Shown: positions 1 through 11,036 of the stretch, piece by piece | Layout of the letters: every line of letters starts with the position of its first letter | Position numbering within the stretch: the stretch's first letter is position 1 | Assembly (NCBI RefSeq): GCF_000471905.2 | Contig: NW_006498192.1 | Location: 2,323,069-2,387,068, forward strand | DNA: 64,000 bases | Direction of reading: 5' to 3' | DNA from: Amborella trichopoda | Taxonomy: Eukaryota > Streptophyta > Magnoliopsida > Amborellales > Amborellaceae | Made by a program: the position numbers and the translations under genes | The notes under the pieces: generated by a model | Database searches by the model: none | What the model was told of the DNA's origin: nothing | The model's input: only the letters and a program-made list of their open reading frames with translations

Positions 1-975
1 TCATTGTGTCTATTATAGGACTAGTGGGAGTGGCATCACTTTTATGACCCTTTATGTGGATGACATTCTAATAACTAGCAGCATCTTAGACCAAATAAGA
101 GATACAAAGGCATTGCTATCAAATAGTTTTGACATGAAGGATTTAGGAGAAGCTTCTTATATATTGGGAATCCAAATTGTGAGAGATCAAGCACCCCGCA
201 CAATTCATTTGACACAATCCACGTATTGCAAGAAGGTTTTGGTATGAGTGAGTGCAAACATATTGATACACGTGGAAAAGAGAGTGAAATTGAGTGTTAA
301 TATGGAGCCGAGTGATGATCTTGAGAGAAGTGAAATGGAACGGGTCCCATAGAAGAGTGTCATGGGGTCGCTAATGTATTTAACTATGGGAACTAGGCCC
401 GATGTAGCTTTTGTCCAAAGTTTGATAGGCCGTTTTCAAAGGGATCCCAGGTTAGAACATTGGAAAGCCGTTAAAAGAATCACGAGATATCTAAAAGGAC
501 CAATTGATTATGGATTAACCTATGGGAATGTGAGTGAGCTTAGAGTTTTGAGATATAGGACTCTGATTGTCAAGGGGACCCAAATGACTCAAGATCCACA
601 TCAGGTTACCTATTTCTATATGGAGGTGGTGCCATATCTTGGCGCACCAAGAAGCAAGATGCAGTAGCCCTATCTACAATGGAAGCCGAGTATATGGCTT
701 TGTGTTCTGCAGCTAAAGAAGCCATATGGATTAATAAGTTCTTGAATCATATGTTTTACAACCTGCTCGAGCGTGGAACAGTTAAAATCATGTGTGATAA
801 TCAAGCTGCCATAGTCGTGGCAGTAGAACCAAGGTTCCATAGCAAATCAAGACACATAAGAGCACGATGTCATCGTGTGAGAGAGGAGATTGCATGCCGA
901 CCAATTGAATAAAGGCTTGATTGCTAGTACTTTCATGAGGCATGTGCATGGGATGGGGTTAAGGAGGTTAACATA
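1..975 (+). mobile_element. Ty1/copia pol fossil (reverse transcriptase end to RNase H)
   Basis: Translations on the plus strand show the copia reverse transcriptase signature YVDDILI with the following MKDLGEASYILGI block. Further on are the copia connection region (GSLMYLTMGTRPDVAF) and an RNase H domain (STMEAEYMALCSAAKEAIWI, then CDNQAA and KSRHI). The order RT, connection, RNase H is that of plant Ty1/copia. The element runs in from beyond the left edge of the window. It is broken at several places and is a fossil. The sequence after about 975 is non-coding and probably LTR. Confidence 0.9.
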
Positions 976-1081
976 ATTGTTATTACTTTCTCCCTTGATT
1001 ATGAGTATTTAATTTATAGATGTATATTGATGTTTTATATTACTCGATTGTGTGTGATAATGAGAATGAGATTTGATTAAG

Positions 1082-2292
1082 ACCTGTAATCTATTGAGAA
1101 CCCGATGATGAGAAGCTTTGTCTCAATGACTTCGATGTGTCAAATTATGTGTCTCTGCCATAGACTGTGGAGCATAGGTCCATTGGGTCAGTTTGAGACA
1201 CGGCGGAACATCATTCGGCACTAGCGCAATGGAGTATTCCGATACCTAGAATCAAAGCTTTGAGATGCCACATAACTTTGGTTCAATTTTGTTTTGATGA
1301 GAAATGATGCTTAAATGTTCAAATATGTTTTAAATATTTATTAGGATTTTTGGAGAATTTTTTGTATTTTTTAAATCTCCAAAAATATGGTTTTTAAAAT
1401 TGCTTGGGCGTAATTCCATGTGAGAACGTCCATGTGGATGGCACGTAGCACTCGAGTGGTCATAGGTTAGCCACGTGGCACCATGGGCCCCTTACATTGG
1501 GCCCCCTTTGTTTGGGTGATGATTCCCATGTGTGGGGGACTCTTATGGCAGTTGGTCACTAATTTTTATTTTAAACCTTGTGTTATATTGTTATTTATGG
1601 TTATGATTTAAAGTTGGATTTTAGTCACATGCTCAATAGTCACACATGTGACATGCTTGGCTTGTGTAAAACAAAAGCAATTTTGAAATAGAAATAATGT
1701 TTTTAAAATTACTATCTACATGGGACATATGGCATGTGAACATGTGGATTTGTGCCCCACTGGTGTGACCCATATGAAGGGTCGCATATGACATGCTTGA
1801 CTTGTGTAAAGCCAAAGCAATTTTGAAATAAAAATAATATTTTTGAAGTTATTATCCACATGAGTCATATGGCATGTGGATGTGTGTCACATTGGTATAA
1901 CCCATGTGAAGGGTGTAAGTTGCGTTAATTCTATTGGTGGTATTGTAATCCCTTTTTACCTTTCCCATGTGATTGATACATTTTATCAAATGTCCTTGCC
2001 CTTGGCCATTCTCTGTACTAATAGATTTATTAAATGTCAAGGGTCTTTATATGAACCCCATTTTGGATATGCTATTCTATGGGGCTAAGGACTAAAGGAT
2101 AATGTGCCATTGATTTAGGGTTTATAGTGTGATAAGGCGCTTAAATCTCATCCCTTAATTCTAGTGGTTGAATGGAGATGAGTAGTTAGGATAATTAACC
2201 TCTCATGTGCCATTGATAAAGTACATCAAGGGTCATGATTCATCCTACACTTACACTTTATATAAATACAATAATAAGGTTCAATTAATGTG
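1082..2292 (+). repeat. LTR-like sequence, left arm of a 1.1-1.2 kb inverted repeat
   Basis: This stretch lies directly downstream of the copia RNase H fossil and matches, in reverse complement, 2896-3968. Matching landmarks include the segment near 1130-1220 (GAAGCTTTGTCTCA), the CACTCGAGTGG block near 1450 and the block around 2150-2270. It ends with a TATA-like CTTTATATAAATACA near 2260, as expected of an LTR promoter on the plus strand. I infer the 3' LTR of the preceding copia fossil. The true LTR start is probably a little before 1082, where homology to the right arm stops. Confidence 0.6.
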
Positions 2293-2895
2293 AACAATAT
2301 GATAGCAATCGGTTTGCAAATAGAATGAGAGAGATCGGGTTCAAGATGAGGCAAATATGAGAATTCTACACATGTTGGTCCATCGGTCAACCAATACTTG
2401 TCCCAAATGTTAAAAGAGGAACTCTAAATTGATAAATGATCTTTGAAAATGGATAATAATGCTCTGAACTTGAAGATCAATACTAGGACATGCTCAAGAA
2501 ATTTCGGATGAAAAGGATCTAAAAGAAGCTAGACTTGATTCATGGCAATCAAGGCATATAACACATGATCAAAGTCGGACATCATACTATATGAATCTAG
2601 CATGAATATCATATGAAACTAATGACAAAAGAAAGTTAAAGTTTCTGTAGATGTGAATTTACAACAAGTTTTGATTATGGGGAAGAGAAGCTATGCAGTA
2701 GAAAAACTCAAATAAATAATACCTTAGTGTTTGCACATGATGGACTTGACCTTATCAAAGAGGGGAGCACCATTAAAGATCTTATGATGATCAAGGGAAA
2801 CAAGAACGAGGATGAACATGGATGGTGTGTGCAGGCCAAGGGGGCAGATCTCTCTTCTTCTTTTTAGTTAATGAAAGGTGTTTCTCAAAGTTAGG
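2293..2895. other. Spacer between the two inverted LTR-like arms
   Basis: About 600 bases of AT-rich sequence with no open frame I recognise. It may contain the R/U5 parts of one or both flanking LTR-like arms, but no primer-binding site was seen. Confidence 0.3.
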
Positions 2896-3968
2896 GTTTG
2901 ATTGAACTTATGATTGTATTTATATAAAGTGTTTAAGTGTAGGATGGATTATGACCCTTGATGCACTTTATCAATGACATATGAGAGACTAATTATCCTA
3001 GCCACTCATCCCCATCCAATCACTAGAATAAAGGGATGAAATTTAAGTACCTTATTACCCCATAAACTTTAAATCAAAGCCACATTACCTTTTAGTCCTT
3101 AGCCTTATAGATTAATTCCAAGCATATCCAAAAATGGGTTTATATAAAGACCCTTGAATTTTAATAAATCTATTACTGTAGAGAATGGGCAAGGGCATTT
3201 TGATAAAATTTATCAATCACATGGGAAAGGTAAAAAGGGCTTATGACACCCCCAATAGAATGAGCTCAACTCACACCTTTCACATGCACCTTACACCCTT
3301 CACATGGATCACACCAATGGGGCACATTCACACGATATGTTCACATGCTATATATGTGTCATGTGGATAACAATTTTAAAAACATTATTTTTATTTCAAA
3401 ATTGCTTTGGCTTTACACAAGCCAAGCATGTGACAAAATCCAACTTTAAGTCATAACCATAAATAACAATATAACATAAGGTTTGAAATAAAAATAAGTG
3501 ACCAAGTGCCATAAGGGCCCCCCACGCATGGGAATCTACGTCCAAACAGGGGGGGGCTCTGATACCATGTGGCCACCCTATGGCCACTCGAGTGATACGT
3601 GGCATCCACATTGACGTTTTCACATGGAATTAAGCCCAAACAATTTTGAAAATCACATTTTTGGTGATTTAAAAAATCCAAAAAAATATCTAAAAATCGT
3701 AATAAATATCTAAAATATATTTGAACATTTATACATCATTTCTCACCAAAACAAAATTGGACCAAAGACATGTGAGATTTCAGGTATCAGAGTACTCCAT
3801 TAAACTAGTCCCCGAATGATGCTCTGCCGTGTCTCAAACTGACCCATCGGATTTTTGCTCTACAGTCTATGACAGAGACACATAATTTGGCACATAAAAG
3901 TCATTGAGACAAAGCTTCCTATCAGCGGATTCTCAATAGATTACAGGTGCACATATGCGAGACATTTT
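2896..3968 (-). repeat. LTR-like sequence, right arm of the inverted repeat
   Basis: The reverse complement of this interval follows 1082-2292 from end to end at roughly 80-85% by eye, including the TATA-like box (minus strand, near 2930) and the CACTCGAGTGG block near 3590. It looks like a second, older or solo LTR of the same family inserted in opposite orientation. No coding part of an element is attached on the distal side. Confidence 0.6.
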
Positions 3969-5030
3969 CCTACTTAAATACAAAGGTCCTCTCAAAGCAC
4001 ATGTGCACTGGCTCTTCGAAGCCGGATAAAACTTTAGAAGAGTGGCTTCCCTTGCGAATGAAGGCGCACATGCTATGGAATGGTCTCGTGTTAGGTTACA
4101 GACTCATGTCCCATGAGTCTTGACCATCCCATACAGGGCCAACTTTCAACAAATACTCGGGTTCTATTCTACTCGATTGGATTCTCCAAGCCCTGGCCAA
4201 TCACAATTAATCACGAGGCATTCTAATTGAAATTCTTGAGTAGGAGGTGACCCTCACACCTCATTGAGAAATTGCTTTCTCAAAATGTAAACTCTCAATG
4301 CTTCATGTACTTGGGTTAAGAGAATCTGGGCCCTAGTTCGCAAGGCAACTAGATTCTCTCTCTTTCATGCACTCCGACTAAGCGAAAGACTCTTGGCATT
4401 AAGTCCTTGAAAGGCCATATTGCCAACAAAAATGTCAAGGGCCAAGTAGATCAAACCTGGAAATCCAAAGTTGGGTGTAGTCATCTTTTATACTTTTAGG
4501 TAATGAACTTTTCATCTCTATTTGTTATGTAATTGTGAAGTACTTCAGACATTTTTAGTATTTGGCATTTTTACTAGTTGCCATAGTGTACTTAGTTGCT
4601 AGATGCTAATTTATTTTGTAAGTGCCTCATTGGTATAATACATATTCTTTTGTGTTTTCTATAATTAAATGAATGGATTGGATGAATTTATTTTACATGT
4701 TGCTCTATAGAGCGTAAAAAAGACCAAAAATTTCTCTGTTACTCTATCAGCTACGTGGACAACATATATGTTAGTGACGCATTCTAAATTAAAATGCCTG
4801 CTATCACATTAATCAAAGTCATATCATTCTTTGAACTCTCGTATTTTGTTAGATTTTTTATTTTTTTAATTTGTTGATCATATTAGAAGTGATGTCCCTG
4901 CATTGCGGCCGCATCAAGGTGCATAACACATCGGACCTCCCAGTGCATCTAGTCTGCACTCCACATTTGATAACCTTGCTAAAAATTTTCCCTTCAAACC
5001 TTACAAAGCAAAACATTGGTCCCTTGTTGA
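3969..5030. other. No gene recognised
   Basis: Mixed-composition DNA with short frames only. The more GC-rich part at 3980-4460 could be internal debris of an LTR element, but no motif supports that. A NotI-like GCGGCCGC occurs at about 4906. Confidence 0.3.
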
Positions 5031-5032
5031 TG

Positions 5033-5142
5033 GCCTACTTCTTTAGGTAAACTTTGTGGATATGGATGTATTCACATTTCTTTCTGGCCTACCTCTTTAG
5101 GTCCTAACTTTGTGGATATGGATGTATTCAGATTTCTCTCTT
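5033..5142. repeat. Tandem duplication, unit about 54-56 bp
   Basis: The segment beginning TGGCCTACTTCTTTAGGT is followed directly by a copy beginning TGGCCTACCTCTTTAGGT. Both continue through TTTGTGGATATGGATGTATT. Two copies with a few substitutions and a 2-base indel. Confidence 0.85.
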
Positions 5143-5697
5143 CTTTCGTGCATGTACTTAGTTCTCGCCCTTGTTTACACTTCTGTTAATCATATCACAA
5201 AATATTGCAAAACAATTCTGTCATTGCTGAACATTATATGCAAGACCTGCTGATAGGGGGGGTCACTGGTGAGGGGCAGCACTCGTGTCTTGGTAGTTTC
5301 TCTCTTCCCTCCATGAATGCTAAAAACGAATTATAGTATTCAAGCAGTTTATCCGGCCTTTTGAACAAAAATAGTTCATATGATCAATAACTGATTTTTA
5401 TGTCTGAGATTCGTATAAATCGTTTCTTCATTTGGTAAAATATATTTTCTCTTTAGTCCTATACGTTTCTGAACTAACATGGATTTGTCTGCTGAAATTT
5501 AATATCCAGTCATGACTGAATTTACGGCAAATCAGGCACATCATGCATGAAATTTCTTGTCACTAGTGGCCTGACCAGATTAATCATCTTAGGTAGTTTG
5601 GCATAAGCTTGGTGGAATTCTATTAGATGTGTATTTCTAATGTGATGTCTGTGGAGCTTCAGAAACCAAGCTCCACATGTGGTAGTGGTGAGTTGAC

Positions 5698-5797
5698 ATA
5701 CCAAGTTCGTCTTCATGGTTACTCTTCAAGTCCAGGTAATGTATAGTTGATGTGCCAAATTCGTTTTCATGATTATTCTTCAAGTCTAGGTAATGGG
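5698..5797. repeat. Tandem duplication, unit about 54 bp
   Basis: Two adjacent copies share AGTTCGTCTTCATGGTTACT / AATTCGTTTTCATGATTATT followed by CTTCAAGTCCAGGTAATG. Divergence is higher than in the duplication at 6081-6914. Confidence 0.75.
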
Positions 5798-6080
5798 ATC
5801 ATTGGTGTTTCTTCTAGATCACCATTGGAAAAGATAGTTTTCACATTGGGTCAGTGGAGAGGGTTGTTCTTGATGGCAACAGTTGACACAATTCATCTTT
5901 TGATCTTCATTTAACCCTCTTAAGATAATCTAGTATTTTAAAATGCAGGATGCCGACCCGATGTAGTCGGGGTCCAATGCGGCTCGATGCAGTCCCAATG
6001 CAGGCATCTCCTCTGCTGTGGTTAATCAATTTTAAAAATTATAAAACCATAAAAAATATAATAATACATAAAACAATTAA

Positions 6081-6914
6081 TGTAATTTATGTTATAGTAC
6101 ATTTTTTAATTTACTAATATATTAGTTGTTTGAGACTCTAAGCCCCTTGATAGCCCAATAAGAGGAATACATGTTGAGGATTGATGTCTTGTATTCTGAA
6201 GAAATAGATTTGTCAAGTTGGAGTCAAAAGGATGACTCCGGAGGGCCGTTAAAAGCCCGGAGGGCCGAAGGCCCGAAAAAAGGAAGCATTAGGAAATTAA
6301 TGCTTGTTACTAGAAGATGATTTAAGATATTGGCCCCCAAAAAGGAAGCATTATGAAATTAAAAATTACCCAACTATCAAAAGAAATTTCGATTTCTACT
6401 CGGCTACTGAAAACACTTGATTAATTGGTGAATCTTTTCTTTGCCAAAATACCCTCCTAATAATGCCCAAAACAATTGCTAAGGATAGCCAAAAGAATGT
6501 AATTTATGTTATAGTACATTTTTTAATTTACTAATATATTAGTTGTTTGAGACTCTAAGCCCCTTGATAGCCCAATAAGAGGAATACATATTGAGGATTG
6601 ATGTCTTGTATTCTGAAGAAATAGATATGTCAAGTTAGAGTCAAAAGGATGACTCCGGAGGGCCGTTAAAAGCCCGGAGGGCCGAAGGCCCGAAAAAAGG
6701 AAGCATTAGGGAATTAATGCTTGTTACTAGAAGATGATTAAGATATTGGCCCCCAAAAAGGAAGCTTTATGAAATTAAAAATTACCCAACTATCAAAAGA
6801 AATTTCGATTTCTACTCGGCTACTGAAAACATTTGATTAATTGGTGAATCTTTTCTTTGCCAAAATACCCTCCTAATAATGCCCAAAACAATCGCTAAGG
6901 ATAGCCAAAAGAAT
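6081..6914. repeat. Near-identical tandem duplication, unit 417 bp
   Basis: Copy one (about 6081-6497) and copy two (about 6498-6914) run from TGTAATTTATGTTATAG to GCCAAAAGAAT. By eye they differ at only about eight positions plus one single-base indel, so the duplication is recent. Each copy contains a GC-rich inverted motif (CCGGAGGGCC ... CCCGGAGGGCC) and the phrase CAAAATACCCTCC. No open frame spans the unit. Function unknown; it may be a duplicated transposon fragment. Confidence 0.95.
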
Positions 6915-7735
6915 CTCACCTTTTTTTTTTTTTTAGAAACTTTGGATTCAAGAAAATAATCGAAAGTTGGAAATTTTTGGTTTTTAATCACGCTAGAACC
7001 ATGTAAAATGATTCTAACTTTTGTGTTGTTTTTCTTTTTTTTGGTGTGTGCTGGTGTGTGTGTGTTGGGGGAGGGGGGGGGGGGAAGGGCATTATGTTGC
7101 TATTTCCCTTCCCGCTCCCTTTTCAAGGGGGAAACAATTGTTTCCATGCCCGTGGGCTTATTTTTCAACCAGGAGCATGGGCTGCATATGTGCGCGTATC
7201 GCTTGTGACGTGACGTGATATGCCCGAATTCACTACCGATGTGTGTGCATATTCGGTTGATGCACCGCAATTGGTTGCATTATATTTTTCCGCATATGCG
7301 GCCTGGAGCATGACACATTATGCGGCTCTATTTTTTTATTTTTTTTGTTGAATCTGGTGCTTAGCGCATTATGCCGCTGCATTTTAAAATAGTAATTAGC
7401 ATCGCAGCTCAGTCATGGTATGACAGTCTGCCTCTCTTCGTCCCCTAAATGAGACAGCTTGTGTTGCAAGGAATTGAAGAAATGTCTACCATTCCAACTG
7501 CATTGAATGTTTTGTGAACATATAAGCAAGGGCCTGTGCAAGAAGGAATTGCTTGTAGGAAGAGGACTTATAAGTCTGTTGTAGCATGCTACAATTTACG
7601 ATGACTCAAATGATGCTGGATTTCCTTGGTTGTTCCACAAGAGAAGACCAATGAGATGGTGGTTTGATTAGTGTTACGCCAATTCCTGTTGGGTTCTTGT
7701 GTCAAATGTTGACCTGTGTCTACCTATAGACATGT
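6915..7735. other. No gene recognised; homopolymer-rich
   Basis: Contains a T run near 6921, a G run at about 7068-7084 and a CG-containing stretch at 7190-7390 with repeated GCATTATGCGGC-like phrases. Short frames crossing the G run are not credible genes. Confidence 0.4.
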
Positions 7736-7744
7736 GTTAGCATG

Positions 7745-7975
7745 GGCAGATATGGAATGGTGATGTATGGTCTAGGTGTCGTCTGTTTTATTGAGTACAG
7801 TATGGTGTCAGACACTTCCACAAGAAGTGTTGCCACCGCAGATACAAAGTATCCGCTTTCCTTGAAGTCCATTACTCTTCGGGTAGGACTTGAACATGGG
7901 TTGTTAGGAGAGACAAACTCCCACCTACCACATGGCCTACCACCCCTTGTTATATTTACCTTCTTTTTTGAAAGG
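7745..7975 (-). repeat. SINE-like (tRNA-derived) sequence, copy 1
   Basis: On the minus strand a box A-like GGCCATGTGGTAGGTGGGAG is followed about 30 bases later by a box B-like CATGTTCAAGTCC. This is the spacing of an internal RNA polymerase III promoter. A second copy with the same layout follows at 7985-8130. No cloverleaf of a functional tRNA forms, so I call it a tRNA-derived SINE remnant. The poly(A)/tail end is not clear. Confidence 0.45.
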
Positions 7976-7984
7976 CATATTTAG

Positions 7985-8130
7985 AGATCAGTTTTTGATA
8001 AAAAACTCAAAAGCCTATCACTTTCCTGATGGGATTTGAACTTGGGTTACTAGATGATATAAAGTCCCACTACCACAAGGCCTACCAAACATTGTTGTTA
8101 TATTGACCTTTTTTTTATAAGACATATTTT
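7985..8130 (-). repeat. SINE-like (tRNA-derived) sequence, copy 2
   Basis: Minus-strand GGCCTTGTGGTAGTGGGACT (box A-like) and CAAGTTCAAATCCC (box B-like) repeat the layout of copy 1 with about 75-80% identity. Two copies of the same polarity lie head to tail. Confidence 0.45.
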
Positions 8131-8151
8131 TAGAGCTCGGTATTTAATAAA

Positions 8152-8365
8152 AGGGTTTGTATACTATAAGACCGTTCATGTTTTGTATAAGAGGGTCACA
8201 ATTAGTCGACGTATTGAAACGCATCACAACTTTCGAAAAAAAAATATTTGGGACTTTGTGCCTTATTAGTGATGCATCTCCAACCACTCAATTTCACATC
8301 CAATGGTCAATAATGATTGTAGTCTTCTTGCATAAAAAATAAATGGTTTCATCCTATACATTCCC
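8152..8365. mobile_element. Non-autonomous DNA transposon (MITE) with 8-bp target duplication
   Basis: Terminal inverted repeats start GGGTTTGTATACTATAAGACC on the left, with the reverse complement of ...GGTTTCATCCTATACATTCCC on the right. The 8-bp TTAATAAA occurs at 8144-8151 and again at 8366-8373. Same family as the element at 54621-54856. Eight-base duplications suggest the hAT superfamily, but the TIR sequence alone does not prove it. Confidence 0.65.
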
Positions 8366-8373
8366 TTAATAAA

Positions 8374-9934
8374 TAAATTTTCTCAAAGAGGCTAAGTTCC
8401 TTTTTAACAAACGAATGTATTTTTCATGAATCATAAAACAAATCACTAACATCTAAACGTTACACTCGTTAGAATGTTTTATGATTATTCTATGGTAGAT
8501 ATAATTGTAAATGAAAGTTTCTTGACATTCCTCATTTTTCAAAATTATTTCCATATTTTGTTTTATACTTTTTATATATTTTAAAATATATAAAATAATT
8601 TATAATTAAGAATTATATGGATGTGTCGGGGAAGTAGTGGGAATGTCGGCTCATGTACTAGATACCCCATCACGTACATACAACAGAGGTTTCATTTGCA
8701 CACAAAAGCCAAGATAATAAGATGATTATTCTTTTGAGGATTTTTTAATAGCTAACCCTTCTATTGGGAAAATCATGGTTTGGAACCATCTAGGTTACCT
8801 CATATCTACTTTCCTCCCTAAAATTACTTGAGAATCCTTAACTCATTGTAGCATTGCTTTTATACTTGAGTTGTCCATAGTGATCTTTGAGTACACTTCA
8901 AAGATCACTGAGTTGCATCTTCAAAGATCACTCGGTTCGTTGGTCTGTGCATAATGTATTAATGGTTGCCAATTCTGTAGGTGGTGATGATTTGTTTAAC
9001 CTTCCTCACTCCATTGTATTATTGTACTTTCCTTTTGTAATCAGGGTATGTGTTCTGGTTAAATCCTCTTGCTCTTTTGTCTGCCATTGAGTACAGTTGG
9101 TTTGACACCATAGTTTTATTAATCTTTGATCTGTTTGTCTTGGTTGTGCAGGAATGGTAATGACCAATTTTCTGTACTCTTGTTGTATTATTTTTTTGTA
9201 ACATCGCTGTAAAATGATTGTTAGTGTGAGATAAGAGCGACAAGTCTCTGATGGAAATTCAACTTGGACATGGGAGGGACCATCCGTGTCGAAATGTGGT
9301 TCTAATTTTAGCCTGTTGTATCATTTAGAAGATGTATTAAAAGCAGAAGCTTTGAAACGAGTCCAATGGATTTGGAAATATGTAGGAAGAACTTTCGAAT
9401 TCATGGAACATGATCTATCGAAAAGTTCGATCCAAAATTATGTAAGATGCGGTAACTAAACATGCTGCAGACTGTAGTGAAGGAAATATTTTCTATATAT
9501 ATATATATATATGGATTTGTCTTAAGTTTAACAATCCCCAAAATACAAAGGATCAAGTTGGAAGGGGTTGTGATGAATATATTTATCAAAACAATGATTA
9601 TTTTTTTATTAAAAAATTATTTAAATAGGTAACTTTATCATTAAGCAAGGGTAAATTTGAAATTTTTACAAAAATACAATGACATTTTGAAAGTTAGTAT
9701 TTTAGAATTTTATTTGTATGGTGTTTTTGTCATTTAGTTAAAATTTTAATTTTACCTTTTATGGAGATGACAGAAGTACTTTTTGTCTTGTAGTAATATT
9801 TACAAAATTACGTCACAAAAGTAACTTATGTGTTAAAATAGATTATTAAATGAATAAATCCACCATTTACAACTTCGTCTATCTTACCTTTATAGAAGCT
9901 TAGATTATCCTTATATATATATATATATATATAT
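8374..9934. other. No gene recognised; contains (TA)n tracts
   Basis: AT-rich with (AT)n runs near 9493-9512 and 9911-9934. Frames at 8887-9090 and 9019-9243 overlap on opposite strands and lack recognisable motifs. The interval around 8880-8930 contains short repeats of GATCTTTGAGTAC / CAAAGATCACT. No promoter or coding signal could be supported. Confidence 0.4.
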
Positions 9935-10504
9935 GGGAAAAGTTTATATAAGGTTTTAACCTTAAAATGTAGAATTACATATGCACCTGAAAAATCTATC
10001 GGAAAGGCTGTTTTAATGTTGAAAAACCCTTTATTTGATCATCGTGATATTGAGATGTATGAATATAAAAAAAAAAAGTTTTTGAGTTTAATAAATAGTG
10101 CATTTTGCAATACATTATCTAAGTTGTCCATTTTCAATATTTTTATATGTTTATAGATCACATTGATTTTAACTATTTTTGGAGTTTTAAAATTTTCTAA
10201 TTAGATATGAAAATAGATTTTAAGATAATTGTAAGAATTTTTTACAACAAAATTACATGCTATGATAAAATTTGGAGGTGCGCTTTAATTGGATTGTTTA
10301 AGGTTGCAACCTCATAGAAATCTTACTATATATAATCTCATTGATTTTAACCATTTTTGGAGTTTAAAATTTTTTAATTAGATATGAAAATAGATTTTAA
10401 GATAATTGTAAGAATTTTTTACAACAAAATTACATGTTATGATAAAATTTGGAGGTGCGCTTTAATTGGAATGTTTAAGGTTGCAACCTCATAGAAATCA
10501 TACC

Positions 10505-10505
<1 letters not shown>
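9935..10505 (+). mobile_element. Mutator-like MITE, family 1 copy a, internally duplicated
   Basis: Starts GGGAAAAGTTTATATAAGG and ends with GGTTGCAACCTCATAGAAATC. Its interior matches the family 1 copies at 42818-43212 and 58227-58611 (the ATTGAGATGTATGAATAT block, the ATTAGATATGAAAATAGATTT block). The 3' half is tandemly repeated: the stretch from GATTTTAAGATAATTGTAAG to GGTTGCAACCTCATAGAAATC occurs at about 10210-10321 and 10391-10499. Both flanks are (TA)n, so the target duplication cannot be told from the microsatellite. Confidence 0.75.

Positions 10506-10552
<47 letters not shown>
10506..10552. repeat. (TA)n-(GA)n compound microsatellite
   Basis: A run of about thirteen TA units passes directly into about nine GA units. 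Confidence 0.95.
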
Positions 10553-10555
<3 letters not shown>

Positions 10556-10570
10556 AACAAAAAGAGAGAG

Positions 10571-11022
10571 GATGAGATTAGCCCACTAGCTCATATGAGT
10601 TCAACAGTTTAGATTGAATTTGGATCAATTTGACGATTACATATGTCTGGTAGTGTTTGAATTTTATTTATTTTTCTATAAATCTAAATTACTTGAAATT
10701 TTAGGTGTGTTCTTCTCATCAAGGTGTACTTAATTAAAGTATAAAAAAAATTATTCATGAAAAATAAAATGATCAAAATACCTTTCAAAGCTTTTAAGGG
10801 GTATTTTGGATAATTTATTTTATGTAAAATATTTTTTTGACATTTTTTGAAGATTCACCTATATTTGATGAACACAAGCTTAAAATTTCAAGTGATTTGG
10901 ATTTGTAGAAAAAAAAACTAAAATTTAAATACTATTGGACATCTGTGATCGTTTGATCGGTCCAGATTCAATTTGGAACGTTGGATTCATATGTTCAAAT
11001 GAGCTAGTAGATTAATCTCATT
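10571..11022. mobile_element. Fold-back element, family 2 copy A
   Basis: The whole element is one imperfect palindrome. The left arm starts GATGAGATTAGCCCACTAGC and the right arm ends GCTAGTAGATTAATCTCATT. Arms continue inward (AAATCTAAATTACTTGAAATTTTA against the complement of AAATTTCAAGTGATTTGGATTT) to a centre with ATACCTTTCAAAGC / TTTTAAGGGGTATTTT. No coding capacity. Three relatives lie at 21521, 32241 and 41397. Confidence 0.8.
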
Positions 11023-11036
11023 TTTTCCCATATATA

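Noticed and set aside
7008-7218. Overlapping plus-strand frames across a G run
   Set aside because: Two frames over the same homopolymer-rich DNA; low complexity and no homology.
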